This document shows positions 25,425 to 35,273 of a stretch of DNA of 64,000 bases, piece after piece. The DNA is taken from positions 1-64,000 of the forward strand of contig JAHJOK010000056.1 of NCBI GenBank assembly GCA_018820205.1. Direction: 5' to 3'. The translations under genes and the position numbers were made by a program. The DNA is from Alphaproteobacteria bacterium (GTDB lineage: Bacteria > Pseudomonadota > Alphaproteobacteria > Caulobacterales > Caulobacteraceae). The notes beneath the pieces were generated by a model. That model was not told the DNA's origin. It searched no databases and saw only the letters and a program-made list of their open reading frames with translations. How positions within the stretch are numbered: the first letter of the stretch is position 1; every line of letters begins with the position of its first letter.

Positions 25425-26144
25425 TCAGGCGGCCGGCTCGACGATCACGCCGTAGCCGGCCCACAGGGACTGGTCCTTCAGGGTCGCCAGCAGGAAGGCG
25501 CGATGGGCCTCGACCTCTTCGGGGCGCAGCCGGGGCGTCAGCGGCCGGGGCCGGGGCGCGTAGCCGCCGGCCGCTGCATGGGCCGCCGCTGCCTGGCTCT
25601 CGCGGCGACTGCTGAGGTCCAGCACCCGCTCCTTGCCGCCCTTCAGTTCCAGATAGACCTCGGCCAGCAGCCGGGCGTCGATCAGGGCCCCGTGAAGCGC
25701 GCGATCCACCAGACTTATCTTGTAGCGTTTGCACAGGGCGTCCAGCGAGTTGGGCATGCCCGGAAACCGCTTCTGGGCCAGTTGCAGCGTGTCGATCCAG
25801 CGCGTTTCGGCCAGCAGCGCCTGACCGCAGCGACCGCACTCGTGATCGATGAAATTGCGGTCGAACTGGGCGTTGTGGGCGATCACCGGCGCGTCGCCGA
25901 TGAAATCCATCAGGTCGATCACGATTTCGGCGAATTTGGGCGCGTCGCGAACCTTGTCGTCGGTGATGCCGTGCACCCGGATCGCGTCCGGCGGGATCAG
26001 CCGCTCGGGATTGACCAGCCGGTGAAAGGTTCGCCCGGTCGGCAGCAGATCCTCGATCTCGATACAGCCGACCTCGATCAGCCGGTCGCCGGTCCGGGGG
26101 TCGAAGCCGGTGGTTTCGGTGTCGAGAACGATTTCGCGGGTCAT
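25425..26144 (-). CDS. dnaQ: DNA polymerase III epsilon subunit (3'-5' exonuclease)
   Basis: The proofreading exonuclease of the replicative polymerase. At 239 aa it shows ExoI VLDTETTGFDP, ExoII VIAHNAQFDRNF and ExoIII HGALIDARLLAEVYLEL with the catalytic acidic residues and His. The C-terminal segment, rich in Ala/Pro/Arg, is the flexible part that binds the alpha subunit. It is separated from coaE by six bases in the chain ppsR-maf-aroE-coaE-dnaQ. Confidence 0.96.
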   Translation of the reverse strand: MTREIVLDTETTGFDPRTGDRLIEVGCIEIEDLLPTGRTFHRLVNPERLIPPDAIRVHGITDDKVRDAPKFAEIVIDLMDFIGDAPVIAHNAQFDRNFIDHECGRCGQALLAETRWIDTLQLAQKRFPGMPNSLDALCKRYKISLVDRALHGALIDARLLAEVYLELKGGKERVLDLSSRRESQAAAAHAAAGGYAPRPRPLTPRLRPEEVEAHRAFLLATLKDQSLWAGYGVIVEPAA

Positions 26145-26150
26145 CGCCCC

Positions 26151-26792
26151 TTAATGGGGTGTTTCGATCGCGCCTGAAAGAGTCCGGTCCGGTCGTTTCC
26201 AGCCCGGCGACAGAACCATCCCCACGATTTCGGCGACGCGGGCGCGGGCGGCGTCCAGACCGGCGCCGGTATCGACGACGAAGTCGGCGCGACGACGCTT
26301 TTCCGCGTCCGGGGTCTGGCGCGCCAGGATCGCCTCGAACCGCTCGACCGTCATGCCGGGGCGGGACAGGACCCGGTCGCGCTGAACCCCGGCGGGCGCC
26401 GTGACGACCACCACCGCATCGACGGCCCGGTCGCCGTCGGTTTCGAACAGCAGGGGAATGTCGAGCACCGCCAGACGCACGCCGGACGCCCGCGCCGCCT
26501 CCAGATCCGCCTGTCGGCCGGCCGCGACCAGCGGATGGACGATGGCCTCCAGCCGCCGGAAGGCCGTCTCGTCGCGCCCGAGGGCCTCGGCCAGACGGCC
26601 GCGATCCACCGCCCCATCGACGACCGCGCCGGGAAAGGCCTCGCCGATCGGCCCGACCGCCGCGCCGCCGGGGGCGTAGAGGGCATGCACCGCGTCGTCG
26701 GCATTCCAGACCACGGCGCCCTGATCCGCGAACATGGCCGTCGTGGTCGACTTGCCCATGCCGATGGACCCGGTCAGGCCGAGCACGATCAC
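26151..26792 (-). CDS. coaE: Dephospho-CoA kinase
   Basis: Phosphorylates dephospho-CoA in the last step of CoA synthesis, complementing coaBC elsewhere in the window. At 213 aa it has the P-loop [12 protein letters not shown], the DADDAVH-like substrate motif ([11 protein letters not shown]) and [13 protein letters not shown] 26792 overlaps the aroE stop by four bases. Confidence 0.97.
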   Translation of the reverse strand: MIVLGLTGSIGMGKSTTTAMFADQGAVVWNADDAVHALYAPGGAAVGPIGEAFPGAVVDGAVDRGRLAEALGRDETAFRRLEAIVHPLVAAGRQADLEAARASGVRLAVLDIPLLFETDGDRAVDAVVVVTAPAGVQRDRVLSRPGMTVERFEAILARQTPDAEKRRRADFVVDTGAGLDAARARVAEIVGMVLSPGWKRPDRTLSGAIETPH

Positions 26793-27634
26793 CGCATATC
26801 TCCTGGAGGGGGCTCTTCCAGATGCGTCAGCAGCAGCGGCCTCGGGTCGAGATCGGGCGGGGCGACGCCGAAGATCGCCTGGAACGACGGTCCCGCCTGC
26901 CCGATCAGCATGGCCAGGCCATCCACCGTCGTCAGGCCGGCGACGCGCGCAGCCTTCAGGAAGGGCGTGATCACCGGTTTGTAGGTCATGTCCATGACCG
27001 TCGCGCCCGGCTCCAGCGTCCCGAGGTCGATCTCCGGCCGGATGCTCAGGGCATTGACCACCAGGGTCGCCCCCTGGAAGGCCGCAGGACCCTCGGCGAC
27101 CGTGACCGATCCGCCGAGGTCGGCGGCCAGGGCTTCGGCCCGGTCGCGGGTGCGATTGACGATCCTGACCTGGGCCCCGGCGCCCGCCAGCGCCGCCACG
27201 GCCGCCCGCGCGGCCCCTCCGGCCCCCAGCATGACCACAGGCGAGCCGGCCAGCGACAGATCGGGCGCCTGCTCCCGCAGGGCGCGCAACAGGCCCAGAC
27301 CGTCGGTGCTGTCGGCGTGGACCGACCCGTCGCGGAAGGCGAGGATATTGGCCGACCCGCTGATCCGGGCGGTTTCAGACGCCGTATCGGCCAGGGCGAA
27401 GGCCTGTTCCTTGAAGGGGGCGGTGACGTTGATGCCGGCCAGCAGTCCGGCCCGGCCGACGGCGACCAGGGCCTCGAACCCGGCGGCGTCCCTGGGCGCG
27501 AACGGCGCATAGACGGCGTCCAGCCCGGCTGCGGCGATCCAGGCGTTGTGAACGACGGGGCTGAGCGAGTGAGCGATGGGATTGCCGGCGATGCCGCCGA
27601 CCTTCGCCGCGCCGGTGACGCATGCGCGGCTCAT
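26789..27634 (-). CDS. aroE: Shikimate dehydrogenase (NADP+)
   Basis: Reduces 3-dehydroshikimate to shikimate in aromatic amino acid synthesis. It is 281 aa from ATG 27634 ([20 protein letters not shown]). It carries the substrate motif NPIAHSLSP, the catalytic Lys in NVTAPFKE, the Asp in STDGLGLL, the NADP Rossmann loop GAGGAARA and the NRT(R) phosphate clamp IVNRTRDRA. It overlaps both maf and coaE by four bases. Confidence 0.97.
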   Translation of the reverse strand: MSRACVTGAAKVGGIAGNPIAHSLSPVVHNAWIAAAGLDAVYAPFAPRDAAGFEALVAVGRAGLLAGINVTAPFKEQAFALADTASETARISGSANILAFRDGSVHADSTDGLGLLRALREQAPDLSLAGSPVVMLGAGGAARAAVAALAGAGAQVRIVNRTRDRAEALAADLGGSVTVAEGPAAFQGATLVVNALSIRPEIDLGTLEPGATVMDMTYKPVITPFLKAARVAGLTTVDGLAMLIGQAGPSFQAIFGVAPPDLDPRPLLLTHLEEPPPGDMR

Positions 27635-28236
27635 GTGCGGATCGCGCCGGCGCGGCGCAGTTCGTCCAGGACGGGCCACAAGGGCATGCCGAGGACGGTG
27701 AAATAGTCGCCCTCGACCCGGTCGAACAGCTGTGCGCCCCGCCCCTCCAGCCGGTAGCAGCCGACCGATCCCAACAAATCTTCGCCCTCGGCCTGCAGAT
27801 AGGCGTCGAGAAATTCGTCGCTGAAACGCCTCATGCTCATCCGAGCCGTATCAACGCCGGACCAGACCACGGCCCCGCCGCGCGCCAGGGCGGCCGCCGA
27901 GTTCAGGTGGTGCGTTCCGCCGCGCAGCGTCCGAAGCCGTTCGCGCGCCGCGTCGAGATCGGCGGCCTTGGAAATCATCCCGCCCGCGAAATCCAGCGTC
28001 TGGTCCGAGCCCAGCACCCAGGCCTCGGGATCTTGGCGCGAGATCGTCAGGGCCTTGGCCCGCGCCAGCTCGAGGGCCAGTTCCGCCGGGTCGATGCCGT
28101 CCAGCGACGCCTTGATCGCATCCTCGTCGACGCCGGCGTCCTGGGCCGTGAAGGGAACCCCGGCGCCGGTCAGCATGGTTCGCCGCGCGGCGCTGCGGGA
28201 CGCCAGGATCAACCGTTCTTCGTTGACGCCGCTCAC
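27631..28236 (-). CDS. Maf-like nucleoside triphosphate pyrophosphatase
   Basis: Hydrolyses non-canonical nucleotides to monophosphates and has been linked to septum control. At 201 aa it opens with LILASRSAARRTML and has the catalytic Asp region VLGSDQTLDF and GSVGCYRLEGRGAQLFDRVE, closest to the YceF-type subgroup. Start GTG 28236 overlaps the ppsR stop by four bases (GTGA). Confidence 0.94.
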   Translation of the reverse strand: MSGVNEERLILASRSAARRTMLTGAGVPFTAQDAGVDEDAIKASLDGIDPAELALELARAKALTISRQDPEAWVLGSDQTLDFAGGMISKAADLDAARERLRTLRGGTHHLNSAAALARGGAVVWSGVDTARMSMRRFSDEFLDAYLQAEGEDLLGSVGCYRLEGRGAQLFDRVEGDYFTVLGMPLWPVLDELRRAGAIRT

Positions 28237-29102
28237 CAGGACGCCCCCAGGCCGCGTGTGCGTCGTTCGGTCAGAAGGTTGAGGATCGCCGCCGCCGTCT
28301 CCTCGATCGAACGCCGGGTGACGTCGATCGTGGGCCAGCCGCGCCGTTCGAAAGCCCGGCGCGCCTTGATCGTCTCGTCCCGGACCGCGTCGGGCTCGAC
28401 ATAGGCGGAGGCATGATTGGCGTTCAGACCGTCCAGCCGGTTTCGACGAATCTGGACCAGCCGGTCGGGCGAGACGGTCAGGCCGATGATCAGGGGGTTC
28501 TTCAGGCCCACCAGCCGCTCGCCATCCTCCTGACCCGGCACCAGCGGCACATTGGCGGCGCGCACGCCCCGGTGGGCCAGATAGATGCAGGTCGGGGTCT
28601 TCGACGTCCGACTGACGCCGACCAGGACGACATCGGCCCCCTCCAGCTGTTCGGCCGTACCCTGACCGTCGTCATGGGCCATGGCGTAGTCCAGGGCGCC
28701 GATGCGGTTGAAATAGTCGTGGTCCAGGGCGTGCTGAGCCCCCACCCGCGTCGACAGGGCCGCGCCGAGGTAGCGCGACAGGGCGCCGACCAGCGGATCC
28801 AGCGCGCCGATATGGGGCATGTCCAGGGCCCGGCAGCCTTCCTCGAGCTGGGCCCGCAGGTCGCGATCGACGATGGTGTGCAACACCACGCCCGGCGCGG
28901 CGGAGATCTCCGTCAGCACGCGTTCCATCTGCTTGTCGGAGCGGACCAGGGCGTAGATGTGCTCGATCGGAATGACCCCGTCGAACCGGGCCGTCACCGC
29001 CTTGGCCATGGCGTTCAGCGTCTCGCCGGTGGAATCCGACACCAGATGAACATGGAAATAGGTCGCCAGTCGCGACGCGCCCGCTGGACGCGCGGGGCTC
29101 AC
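28233..29102 (-). CDS. Pyruvate, water dikinase/PPDK regulatory protein (bifunctional kinase-pyrophosphorylase, DUF299)
   Basis: This family phosphorylates and dephosphorylates PEP synthase or pyruvate phosphate dikinase using ADP and Pi. At 289 aa it has the opening FHVHLVSDSTGETLNAMAKA, the P-loop LVGVSRTSKTPT and KNPLIIGLTVSPDRL. Start GTG at 29102 is likely. In Caulobacter this gene directly borders the chromosomal origin, as here. Confidence 0.95.
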   Translation of the reverse strand: MSPARPAGASRLATYFHVHLVSDSTGETLNAMAKAVTARFDGVIPIEHIYALVRSDKQMERVLTEISAAPGVVLHTIVDRDLRAQLEEGCRALDMPHIGALDPLVGALSRYLGAALSTRVGAQHALDHDYFNRIGALDYAMAHDDGQGTAEQLEGADVVLVGVSRTSKTPTCIYLAHRGVRAANVPLVPGQEDGERLVGLKNPLIIGLTVSPDRLVQIRRNRLDGLNANHASAYVEPDAVRDETIKARRAFERRGWPTIDVTRRSIEETAAAILNLLTERRTRGLGASW

Positions 29103-29318
29103 GCCGGACCCCGGCCAGGGAAAACACGGATCGAGAGCATGCGAATGGCGATGATTCCTGTGGATCGGATGCGGCGCCGAACGGCCGCGCTGGGGCGCCG
29201 ATCCCTATAGCGCGCGCCTCGTCCGGCGGCGAGCGGGGACGGTGGTGGACGTCGTCCGTCGTCCGTCTGCGGATCATCCACGGCCTCCACCGCGCCCACG
29301 TTTCCGCTGGGGAGATCC

Positions 29319-29333
29319 TTAATGAAAGGTAAA
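29319..29333. promoter_or_regulatory. CtrA box, one mismatch
   Basis: TTAA-TGAAAGG-TAAA: a seven-base spacer and one mismatch to TTAA-N7-TTAA. Inside the presumed origin. Confidence 0.55.
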
Positions 29334-29382
29334 CGGCGCCCAGCCCAATCCCGGATCGGCAGGCCGCCCGATCGCCCGGCTG

Positions 29383-29397
29383 TTAAGGTCTGATTAA
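29383..29397. promoter_or_regulatory. Perfect CtrA box
   Basis: TTAA-GGTCTGA-TTAA matches the CtrA recognition sequence exactly. In Caulobacter, CtrA bound at such sites in the origin represses replication in swarmer cells and affects hemE transcription. Confidence 0.75.
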
Positions 29398-29528
29398 GGA
29401 TTGTCCCCGGTTTCTACAGGCTGTCCGTGGGTCGTTGCTCTAGCTGGCCACGGCCCGGGACAAGACCCTTGCGCGTGGGGATCGGCCCCGGTCTGTCCCC
29501 GTCATCCCCGGCCCTACCGACTGCCTCC

Positions 29529-29557
29529 AATCCTTTTATTTTTCTGATCAGGATAAG
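29529..29557. other. AT-rich tract, candidate DNA-unwinding element
   Basis: A run rich in T and A (TCCTTTTATTTTTCTGATCA) ending at the hemE-proximal side. It is conspicuous in this GC-rich genome and similarly placed to the Caulobacter origin AT-rich region. Confidence 0.5.
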
Positions 29558-29608
29558 AGGAGAAGCGCGGGCTTGAGGCGATGCGCCCATGGCCCTAGAG
29601 CCGGGGTC

Positions 29609-30646
29609 ATGAGCACCACGCCTTCGTTGATCCGCGTCCTTCAGGGCCAGACCCTGGATCGGCCGCCCGTCTGGTTCATGCGTCAGGCCGGGCGCTACCT
29701 GCCCGAATACCGGGCCTTGCGGGCCCAGGCGCCGGACTTCATCGCCTTCTGTCTGAACCCCGAGATGGCGGCCGAGGCAACGATGCAGCCGATGCGCCGG
29801 TTCGGCTTCGACGCTGCGATCGTCTTCGCCGACATCCTGTTGATCCCCAGGGCCCTGGGCCAGGACGTCTGGTTCGAGACCGGCGAGGGGCCGAAGCTGG
29901 GCCTGATGCCGACGCCGGGTCATATGGCAGAGCTGGCAGAGGGGGCTGGCGAGCATCTGTCGCAGGTCGGCGAGACCCTGAGCCGGGTGCGGGCGGAGTT
30001 GGATCCGGAACGGGCCCTGATCGGGTTCGCCGGCGCGCCGTGGACCGTTGCGACCTATATGCTGGACGGGAAACACGACACGATGGGCAAGGGCGAACGC
30101 GCCAATGCCCGCTCCTATGCCTATGCCGATCCGGACAGGGTCGGTGCGGTGCTGGATGTGCTGGTCGAGGCCACCGCCCGCTATCTGAAAATGCAGGCCG
30201 ACGCCGGGGCCGACGCCCTGAAGATCTTCGAGAGCTGGGCCGAGGGCCTGCCCGACGATCTGTTCGAACGACTGGTCATGCGGCCGCACCGGAAACTGGT
30301 CGCGCGGGTCAGGGAACTGGGCGTCACCATCCCTTTGATCGGGTTTCCGCGCGGGTCGGCCTTGCACGCCGAACGCTATGCCCGAGAGGTCGATGTCCAG
30401 GCCGTGGCTCTGGACACCGCCTGTTCGCTGGAGCGCGGTCGCCAGGTCCAGGCCGTCAAGCCGATCCAGGGCGCGCTGGACCCGCTGTTGCTACGCGCCG
30501 GCGGTGCGGCGCTGGACCGCAGGGTGGATCAGCTTGTCGAGGCCTGGGGTTCGGGGCCATGGATCTTCAACCTGGGTCACGGCATCCTGCCGGACGTGCC
30601 GATCGCCCATGTCGAACAGGTGCTGAAACGCCTGGGCGCCCAGTAG
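29609..30646 (+). CDS. hemE: Uroporphyrinogen decarboxylase
   Basis: Decarboxylates uroporphyrinogen III to coproporphyrinogen III. It is 345 aa from ATG 29609, with the signature RPPVWFMRQAGRYLPEYR near residue 20, FADILLIPRALG and IGFAGAPWTVATYML. The frame is open from TTG 29573, which has GAGGAG upstream, but the 12 added residues are not family-like. It begins the rightward heme cluster and borders the presumed origin. Confidence 0.97.
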   Translation: MSTTPSLIRVLQGQTLDRPPVWFMRQAGRYLPEYRALRAQAPDFIAFCLNPEMAAEATMQPMRRFGFDAAIVFADILLIPRALGQDVWFETGEGPKLGLMPTPGHMAELAEGAGEHLSQVGETLSRVRAELDPERALIGFAGAPWTVATYMLDGKHDTMGKGERANARSYAYADPDRVGAVLDVLVEATARYLKMQADAGADALKIFESWAEGLPDDLFERLVMRPHRKLVARVRELGVTIPLIGFPRGSALHAERYAREVDVQAVALDTACSLERGRQVQAVKPIQGALDPLLLRAGGAALDRRVDQLVEAWGSGPWIFNLGHGILPDVPIAHVEQVLKRLGAQ

Positions 30647-30665
30647 GCCAGGGAGGAGAGGCGCC

Positions 30666-31715
30666 ATGTCAGGCAGACGGATCGCGGTGGTGCTGTTCAA
30701 CCTGGGCGGGCCGGATGATGCGGCGTCGGTGCGTCCGTTCCTGTTCAACCTGTTCAACGATCCGGCGATCATCGGCCTGCCCGGTTTCGTCCGGACCCCG
30801 CTGGCCGGGTTGATCTCGTCGCGACGCGAAAAGAGCGCCCAGGCCAACTATGCGATGATGGATGCCGGCGGCGGGTCGCCTCTGAAGTCGGAAACCCGCA
30901 AACAGATGGCGGCGCTGGACGACCGACTGGCGGACCTGTTGCCCGGGGACGAGGTCCGCAGTTTCCTGACCATGCGCTACTGGTATCCTTTGACCGACGA
31001 GACGGCGGTCGATGTCGCCGCCTTCGGACCGGACGAGATCGTGCTTCTGCCGCTGTATCCCCAGTTCTCGACCACGACGACGGCCTCGTCGCTGAAGGCG
31101 TGGAAGACGGCCTATGCCGGGTCGGGCCGGTCACGGACGGTATGCTGCTATCCGGCCGCCGAAGGTTGGGTCGCGGCCCAGGCCGAAGGGGTGAGGGCGA
31201 GGCTTGCGGAGGCGCAGGCCATGGCTTGCGATCGTGAGATCCGGGTGTTGTTCTCGGCCCATGGGATCCCCGAGAAACTGGTGTCCAGGGGCGATCCCTA
31301 TCAGGAGCAGATCGAGACGACGGTCGCCGCCGTGGCCGCCGCCGCCGGTCTGTCGGACTGGCGGCTGTGCTATCAGAGTCGGGTCGGGCCGATGAAATGG
31401 CTGGGGCCATCGACGCCCGAGGCGATCCATGAAGCCGGCCGGGACGGCGTCGGGGTCGTGGTGACGCCCATCGCCTTCGTCTCCGAACATATCGAGACCC
31501 TGGTCGAGCTGGATATCGAATACGGCGAACTGGCCCATGCGGCGGGGGTTCACCCCTATCTGCGCGTGCCGGCCGTCGGCGTGGCCGAACCCTTCATCGC
31601 CGCCCTGGCCGGCGCCGTGGCGACCAGTCTGGACCGGACCGGGACGGCGCCATTCGGGCAAGGATGCCGGGCGCGCTGGTCGGCCTGTCCCTGGCAAGCG
31701 GAGAAGGCGGCATGA
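30666..31715 (+). CDS. hemH: Ferrochelatase
   Basis: Inserts Fe2+ into protoporphyrin IX. At 349 aa it has VLFNLGGPDDAASVRPFL, LLPLYPQFSTTT, the active-site His in LFSAHGIPEKLV, and FVSEHIETLVELDIEY. Cys residues at 160/161 and in the C-terminal tail (Cys334, Cys341) resemble the [2Fe-2S] ligands of Caulobacter-type ferrochelatases, although the usual final Cys appears missing. Stop overlaps hemJ by four bases. Confidence 0.96.
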   Translation: MSGRRIAVVLFNLGGPDDAASVRPFLFNLFNDPAIIGLPGFVRTPLAGLISSRREKSAQANYAMMDAGGGSPLKSETRKQMAALDDRLADLLPGDEVRSFLTMRYWYPLTDETAVDVAAFGPDEIVLLPLYPQFSTTTTASSLKAWKTAYAGSGRSRTVCCYPAAEGWVAAQAEGVRARLAEAQAMACDREIRVLFSAHGIPEKLVSRGDPYQEQIETTVAAVAAAAGLSDWRLCYQSRVGPMKWLGPSTPEAIHEAGRDGVGVVVTPIAFVSEHIETLVELDIEYGELAHAAGVHPYLRVPAVGVAEPFIAALAGAVATSLDRTGTAPFGQGCRARWSACPWQAEKAA

Positions 31716-32179
31716 ATCCCTATGATCTGGCCCGTGGGCTGCACATCCTCGCCGTAATCGCGTGGATGGCGGGTCTTTTGTTCCTGCCCCGCCTCTATGC
31801 CTATGACGCCGAACAGGCGGTTAAACCCGAACCGCTGCGGAGCGAGATGCGGGCTCTGTTGCGGGCCTGGCAGGCGCGGTTGATGAAGATCATCCTGAAC
31901 CCGGCGGCCGGGCTGGCGCTGATTTTCGGCTTGTGGCTGATCCACCTGGACATTCAGGCGCGTGGCGCCGGGTTTCTGGGCGAGCCGTGGATGGTGGTGA
32001 AACTGGTCGGCGTGGTTCTGCTGTTCGGCTGGCACGGGTTCCTGTCGACCGAGCGGAAGCGGATCGCGGCGGGGACATCGGTGCGGACCGGCCGGTTCTG
32101 GCGTATGACCAACGAAATCCCATTCCTGCTGGCCATCGTCATGGTGGTCTCGGTCACGACTGAGTGGACCTTTGGCTGA
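31712..32179 (+). CDS. hemJ: Protoporphyrinogen oxidase HemJ
   Basis: A membrane enzyme that oxidises protoporphyrinogen IX to protoporphyrin IX, the substrate of the ferrochelatase upstream. It is 155 aa from ATG 31712, with four membrane segments, a conserved His in GLHILAVIAWMAGLLFLPRL (typical HemJ opening), and RFWRMTNEIPFLLAIVMVV near the end. Overlap with hemH (ATGA) indicates coupled translation. Confidence 0.96.
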   Translation: MNPYDLARGLHILAVIAWMAGLLFLPRLYAYDAEQAVKPEPLRSEMRALLRAWQARLMKIILNPAAGLALIFGLWLIHLDIQARGAGFLGEPWMVVKLVGVVLLFGWHGFLSTERKRIAAGTSVRTGRFWRMTNEIPFLLAIVMVVSVTTEWTFG

Positions 32180-32181
32180 CG

Positions 32182-32216
32182 GCCTCCTCCCTGTCGCGCA
32201 GCGATGGGGAGGAGGC
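32182..32216. repeat. CTCC-type intergenic hairpin after hemJ
   Basis: GCCTCCTCCC and GGGAGGAGGC pair over 10 bp, with an inner TCGC/GCGA stem. It starts three bases after the hemJ stop and lacks a U-tract. Similar CCCC...GGGGAGG palindromes are dispersed in Caulobacterales genomes; it may stabilise or end the heme transcript. Confidence 0.5.
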
Positions 32217-32374
32217 GGCCCTCCGATGCTTGACCCGAGGGGGTGTTTCGTGGTTCCGCTGGCGGCGAGGCGTCGTTCGCGGCGCTGCCCTTCTCTATGC
32301 ATCGACCGATCGCTGGCTCATCTCTGTCGAGAACCGACGCCGCCTTCGGACCCGACGCCCTCCCTTTCGGCCCC

Positions 32375-32449
32375 ATGGCCTTCGTCATTCTCCGGTTCGA
32401 CCGGGGGACCATTCGTTCCCGCCTGACGTTGCCAGACGTCGGGCCGTGA
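32375..32449 (+). CDS. Possible 24-aa leader peptide upstream of rho
   Basis: An ATG ORF of 24 codons (opening MAFVILRFDRGTIRSRL, four Arg) ends 23 nt before rho and overlaps the hairpin CCGGT-TCG-ACCGG at 32392-32404. E. coli rho has a translated leader and autoregulates, so a control role is possible, but nothing proves translation. Confidence 0.25.
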   Translation: MAFVILRFDRGTIRSRLTLPDVGP

Positions 32450-32472
32450 CGGCGTGAATCCAGAGTTCCGAC

Positions 32473-33909
<1,437 letters not shown>

Positions 33910-33923
33910 ACCGGCTCGGTCTG

Positions 33924-33948
33924 CTCCCGGCGCCAGCGGCGCCGGGAG
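33924..33948. other. Perfect hairpin between convergent rho and qor
   Basis: CTCCCGGCGCC-AGC-GGCGCCGGGAG, an 11-bp stem with a 3-nt loop. There is no T-tract on either side, so it is not a classic intrinsic terminator; it may block 3' exonucleases for both transcripts. Confidence 0.5.
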
Positions 33949-33951
33949 ATC

Positions 33952-34923
33952 TCAGGGTATCAGAAGGGTGGAGCCGGTGGTCCGCCGGCCTGCCAGCGCC
34001 TCATGCGCCTGTCGCACCTGGTCGAGCGAGAACGTCTGTCCGATCTCGACCTTGACGGCGCCGGACCCGACCACATCGAACAGGGCGGCGGCGCTGGCGT
34101 CCAGCTCTTCGGTCGTGGCCACATAGTCGAACAGTTTCGGCCGGGTCATGAACAGCGAACCGGCGGCGTTGAGCCGAAGCGGTTCGATCGCGGGAACCGG
34201 GCCCGAGGCGTTGCCGAAGCTGACGAACAGCCCGCGTCGGTGCAGACTGGACAGGGACGCGTCCACCGTCTCCGCCCCCACCGAGTCATAGGCCACGGCT
34301 ACGCCGTCGCCTCCGGTGATCTCCCTGACGCGCTCGGCGACGTCCTCGTGTCGGTACAGGATGATGTGGTCACAGCCGTGGGCGTGAGCCAGTCGGGCCT
34401 TGGCGTCGTCGCCGACAGTCCCGATCACAGTCGCTCCAAGCGCCTTGAGCCATTGGCACAGGATCAGGCCGACGCCGCCGGCGGCAGCATGAACGAGGAC
34501 GGCATCGCCCTGTTTCACGTGAAACACCCGTCGCGCCAGGAATTCCGCCGTCATTCCCTTGAGCATGATGGCAGCGGCGGTCTTCAGCGAAATCTCATTC
34601 GGAACCCGAACGGCCCGACCGGCGTCCACGATGTGCGCCTCGGCATAGGCGCCGACCGGACCGGTTCCATAGGCCGCCCGATCACCGACCGCGAAGCGGG
34701 TGACTCCCGGCCCGACGGCCTCGACCATGCCTGCGCCCTCCAGCCCCAGACCGGTCGGATAGGTCAGGGGATAGAGACCCGTCCGCTGATAGACATCGAT
34801 GAAGTTCAGCCCGCAGGCCTCGTGCCGGATCAGGATCTGGCCCTCGCCGGGCGTCGGCGTGGGAACCTCACTGACCGTCATGACCTCGGGTCCGCCGGCC
34901 CGGTCCAGCCTGACCGCCTTCAC
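33952..34923 (-). CDS. qor: Quinone oxidoreductase (zinc-independent MDR family, Qor-type)
   Basis: NADPH:quinone reductase of the medium-chain dehydrogenase superfamily. It is 323 aa from GTG 34923 (MKAVRLDRAGGPEVMTVSEV). Motifs are NFIDVYQRTGLYP, GLEGAGMVEAVGPGV, MLKGMTAEFLARRVF and the cofactor loop VHAAAGGVGLILCQW; no zinc ligands are visible. A perfect parS site lies inside the gene, encoding FHVKQ. Confidence 0.93.
   Translation of the reverse strand: MKAVRLDRAGGPEVMTVSEVPTPTPGEGQILIRHEACGLNFIDVYQRTGLYPLTYPTGLGLEGAGMVEAVGPGVTRFAVGDRAAYGTGPVGAYAEAHIVDAGRAVRVPNEISLKTAAAIMLKGMTAEFLARRVFHVKQGDAVLVHAAAGGVGLILCQWLKALGATVIGTVGDDAKARLAHAHGCDHIILYRHEDVAERVREITGGDGVAVAYDSVGAETVDASLSSLHRRGLFVSFGNASGPVPAIEPLRLNAAGSLFMTRPKLFDYVATTEELDASAAALFDVVGSGAVKVEIGQTFSLDQVRQAHEALAGRRTTGSTLLIP
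34511..34526. promoter_or_regulatory. parS centromere site 1 (perfect, inside qor)
   Basis: TGTTTCACGTGAAACA, identical to the ParB consensus, about 5 kb right of the presumed origin. Confidence 0.93.
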
Positions 34924-35026
34924 GGCAGCATCCGGGCGTTGGTCTGCAGGGCGCGGATCATGGCGGGTTCCTTTCAGCGGGCGGTTCAGCCTAGAACATC
35001 GTCTTCGGACAGGTTGGAGCGCTGCC

Positions 35027-35263
35027 ATGAAAGTCAAGATCGAGGGCGAATGCACGCCCGAGGAGGCCCGCGCCTTTCTGGGCCTGCCCGACGTCACGGT
35101 TCTGAACGAAAAGCTGGTCGAGGAGATGAAGGCGCGGATGGACGCCAACATGGCCGCGATGCAGCCAGAGGAGCTGATGAAGTCCTGGACCAGTTTCGGC
35201 ATGCAGGCCCAGGACCAGTTCCGCCAGATGATGCAGGCCGTGGTTCCGACCTCCAAGGGCTGA
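35027..35263 (+). CDS. Small conserved protein, DUF6489-like
   Basis: A 78-aa hydrophilic helical protein (opening MKVKIEGECTPEEARAFLGL; Met-rich helix EEMKARMDANMAAMQPEELM). I recall similar small proteins annotated DUF6489 beside mnmE in alphaproteobacteria. ATG 35027 follows TTGGAG. It is ten bases from the mnmE start and probably shares its transcript. Function is unknown. Confidence 0.8.
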   Translation: MKVKIEGECTPEEARAFLGLPDVTVLNEKLVEEMKARMDANMAAMQPEELMKSWTSFGMQAQDQFRQMMQAVVPTSKG

Positions 35264-35273
35264 GCGACCGCGC

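Larger units (their letters stand above)
29103..29608. other. Probable chromosomal replication origin (Cori-like) between ppsR and hemE
   Basis: A 506-nt non-coding gap between divergent genes, in the same position as Caulobacter Cori beside hemE. It has a perfect CtrA box, a second near-perfect one, six TCCCC(A/G) motifs resembling Caulobacter weak DnaA boxes (near 29236, 29308, 29404, 29477, 29494, 29502), and DnaA-box-like CGATCCACA (minus, 29159-29167) and CGATCCCCA (minus, 29476-29484). It also holds one GANTC CcrM site (29153-29157) and an AT-rich tract before hemE. Gene orientation diverges from here. Confidence 0.8.

Noticed and set aside
29573..29608. N-terminal extension of hemE from TTG with a good GAGGAG
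   Set aside because: The added residues have no family similarity; the HemE domain begins right after ATG 29609. The start remains worth testing.
32390..32412. tRNA-like T-arm (CCGGTTCGACCGG followed by GGGGACCA)
   Set aside because: No matching acceptor, D-arm or anticodon stem can be built in the preceding 75 nt.
33924..33948. Intrinsic terminator between rho and qor
   Set aside because: Excellent stem but no T-tract on either strand, so listed only as a hairpin.
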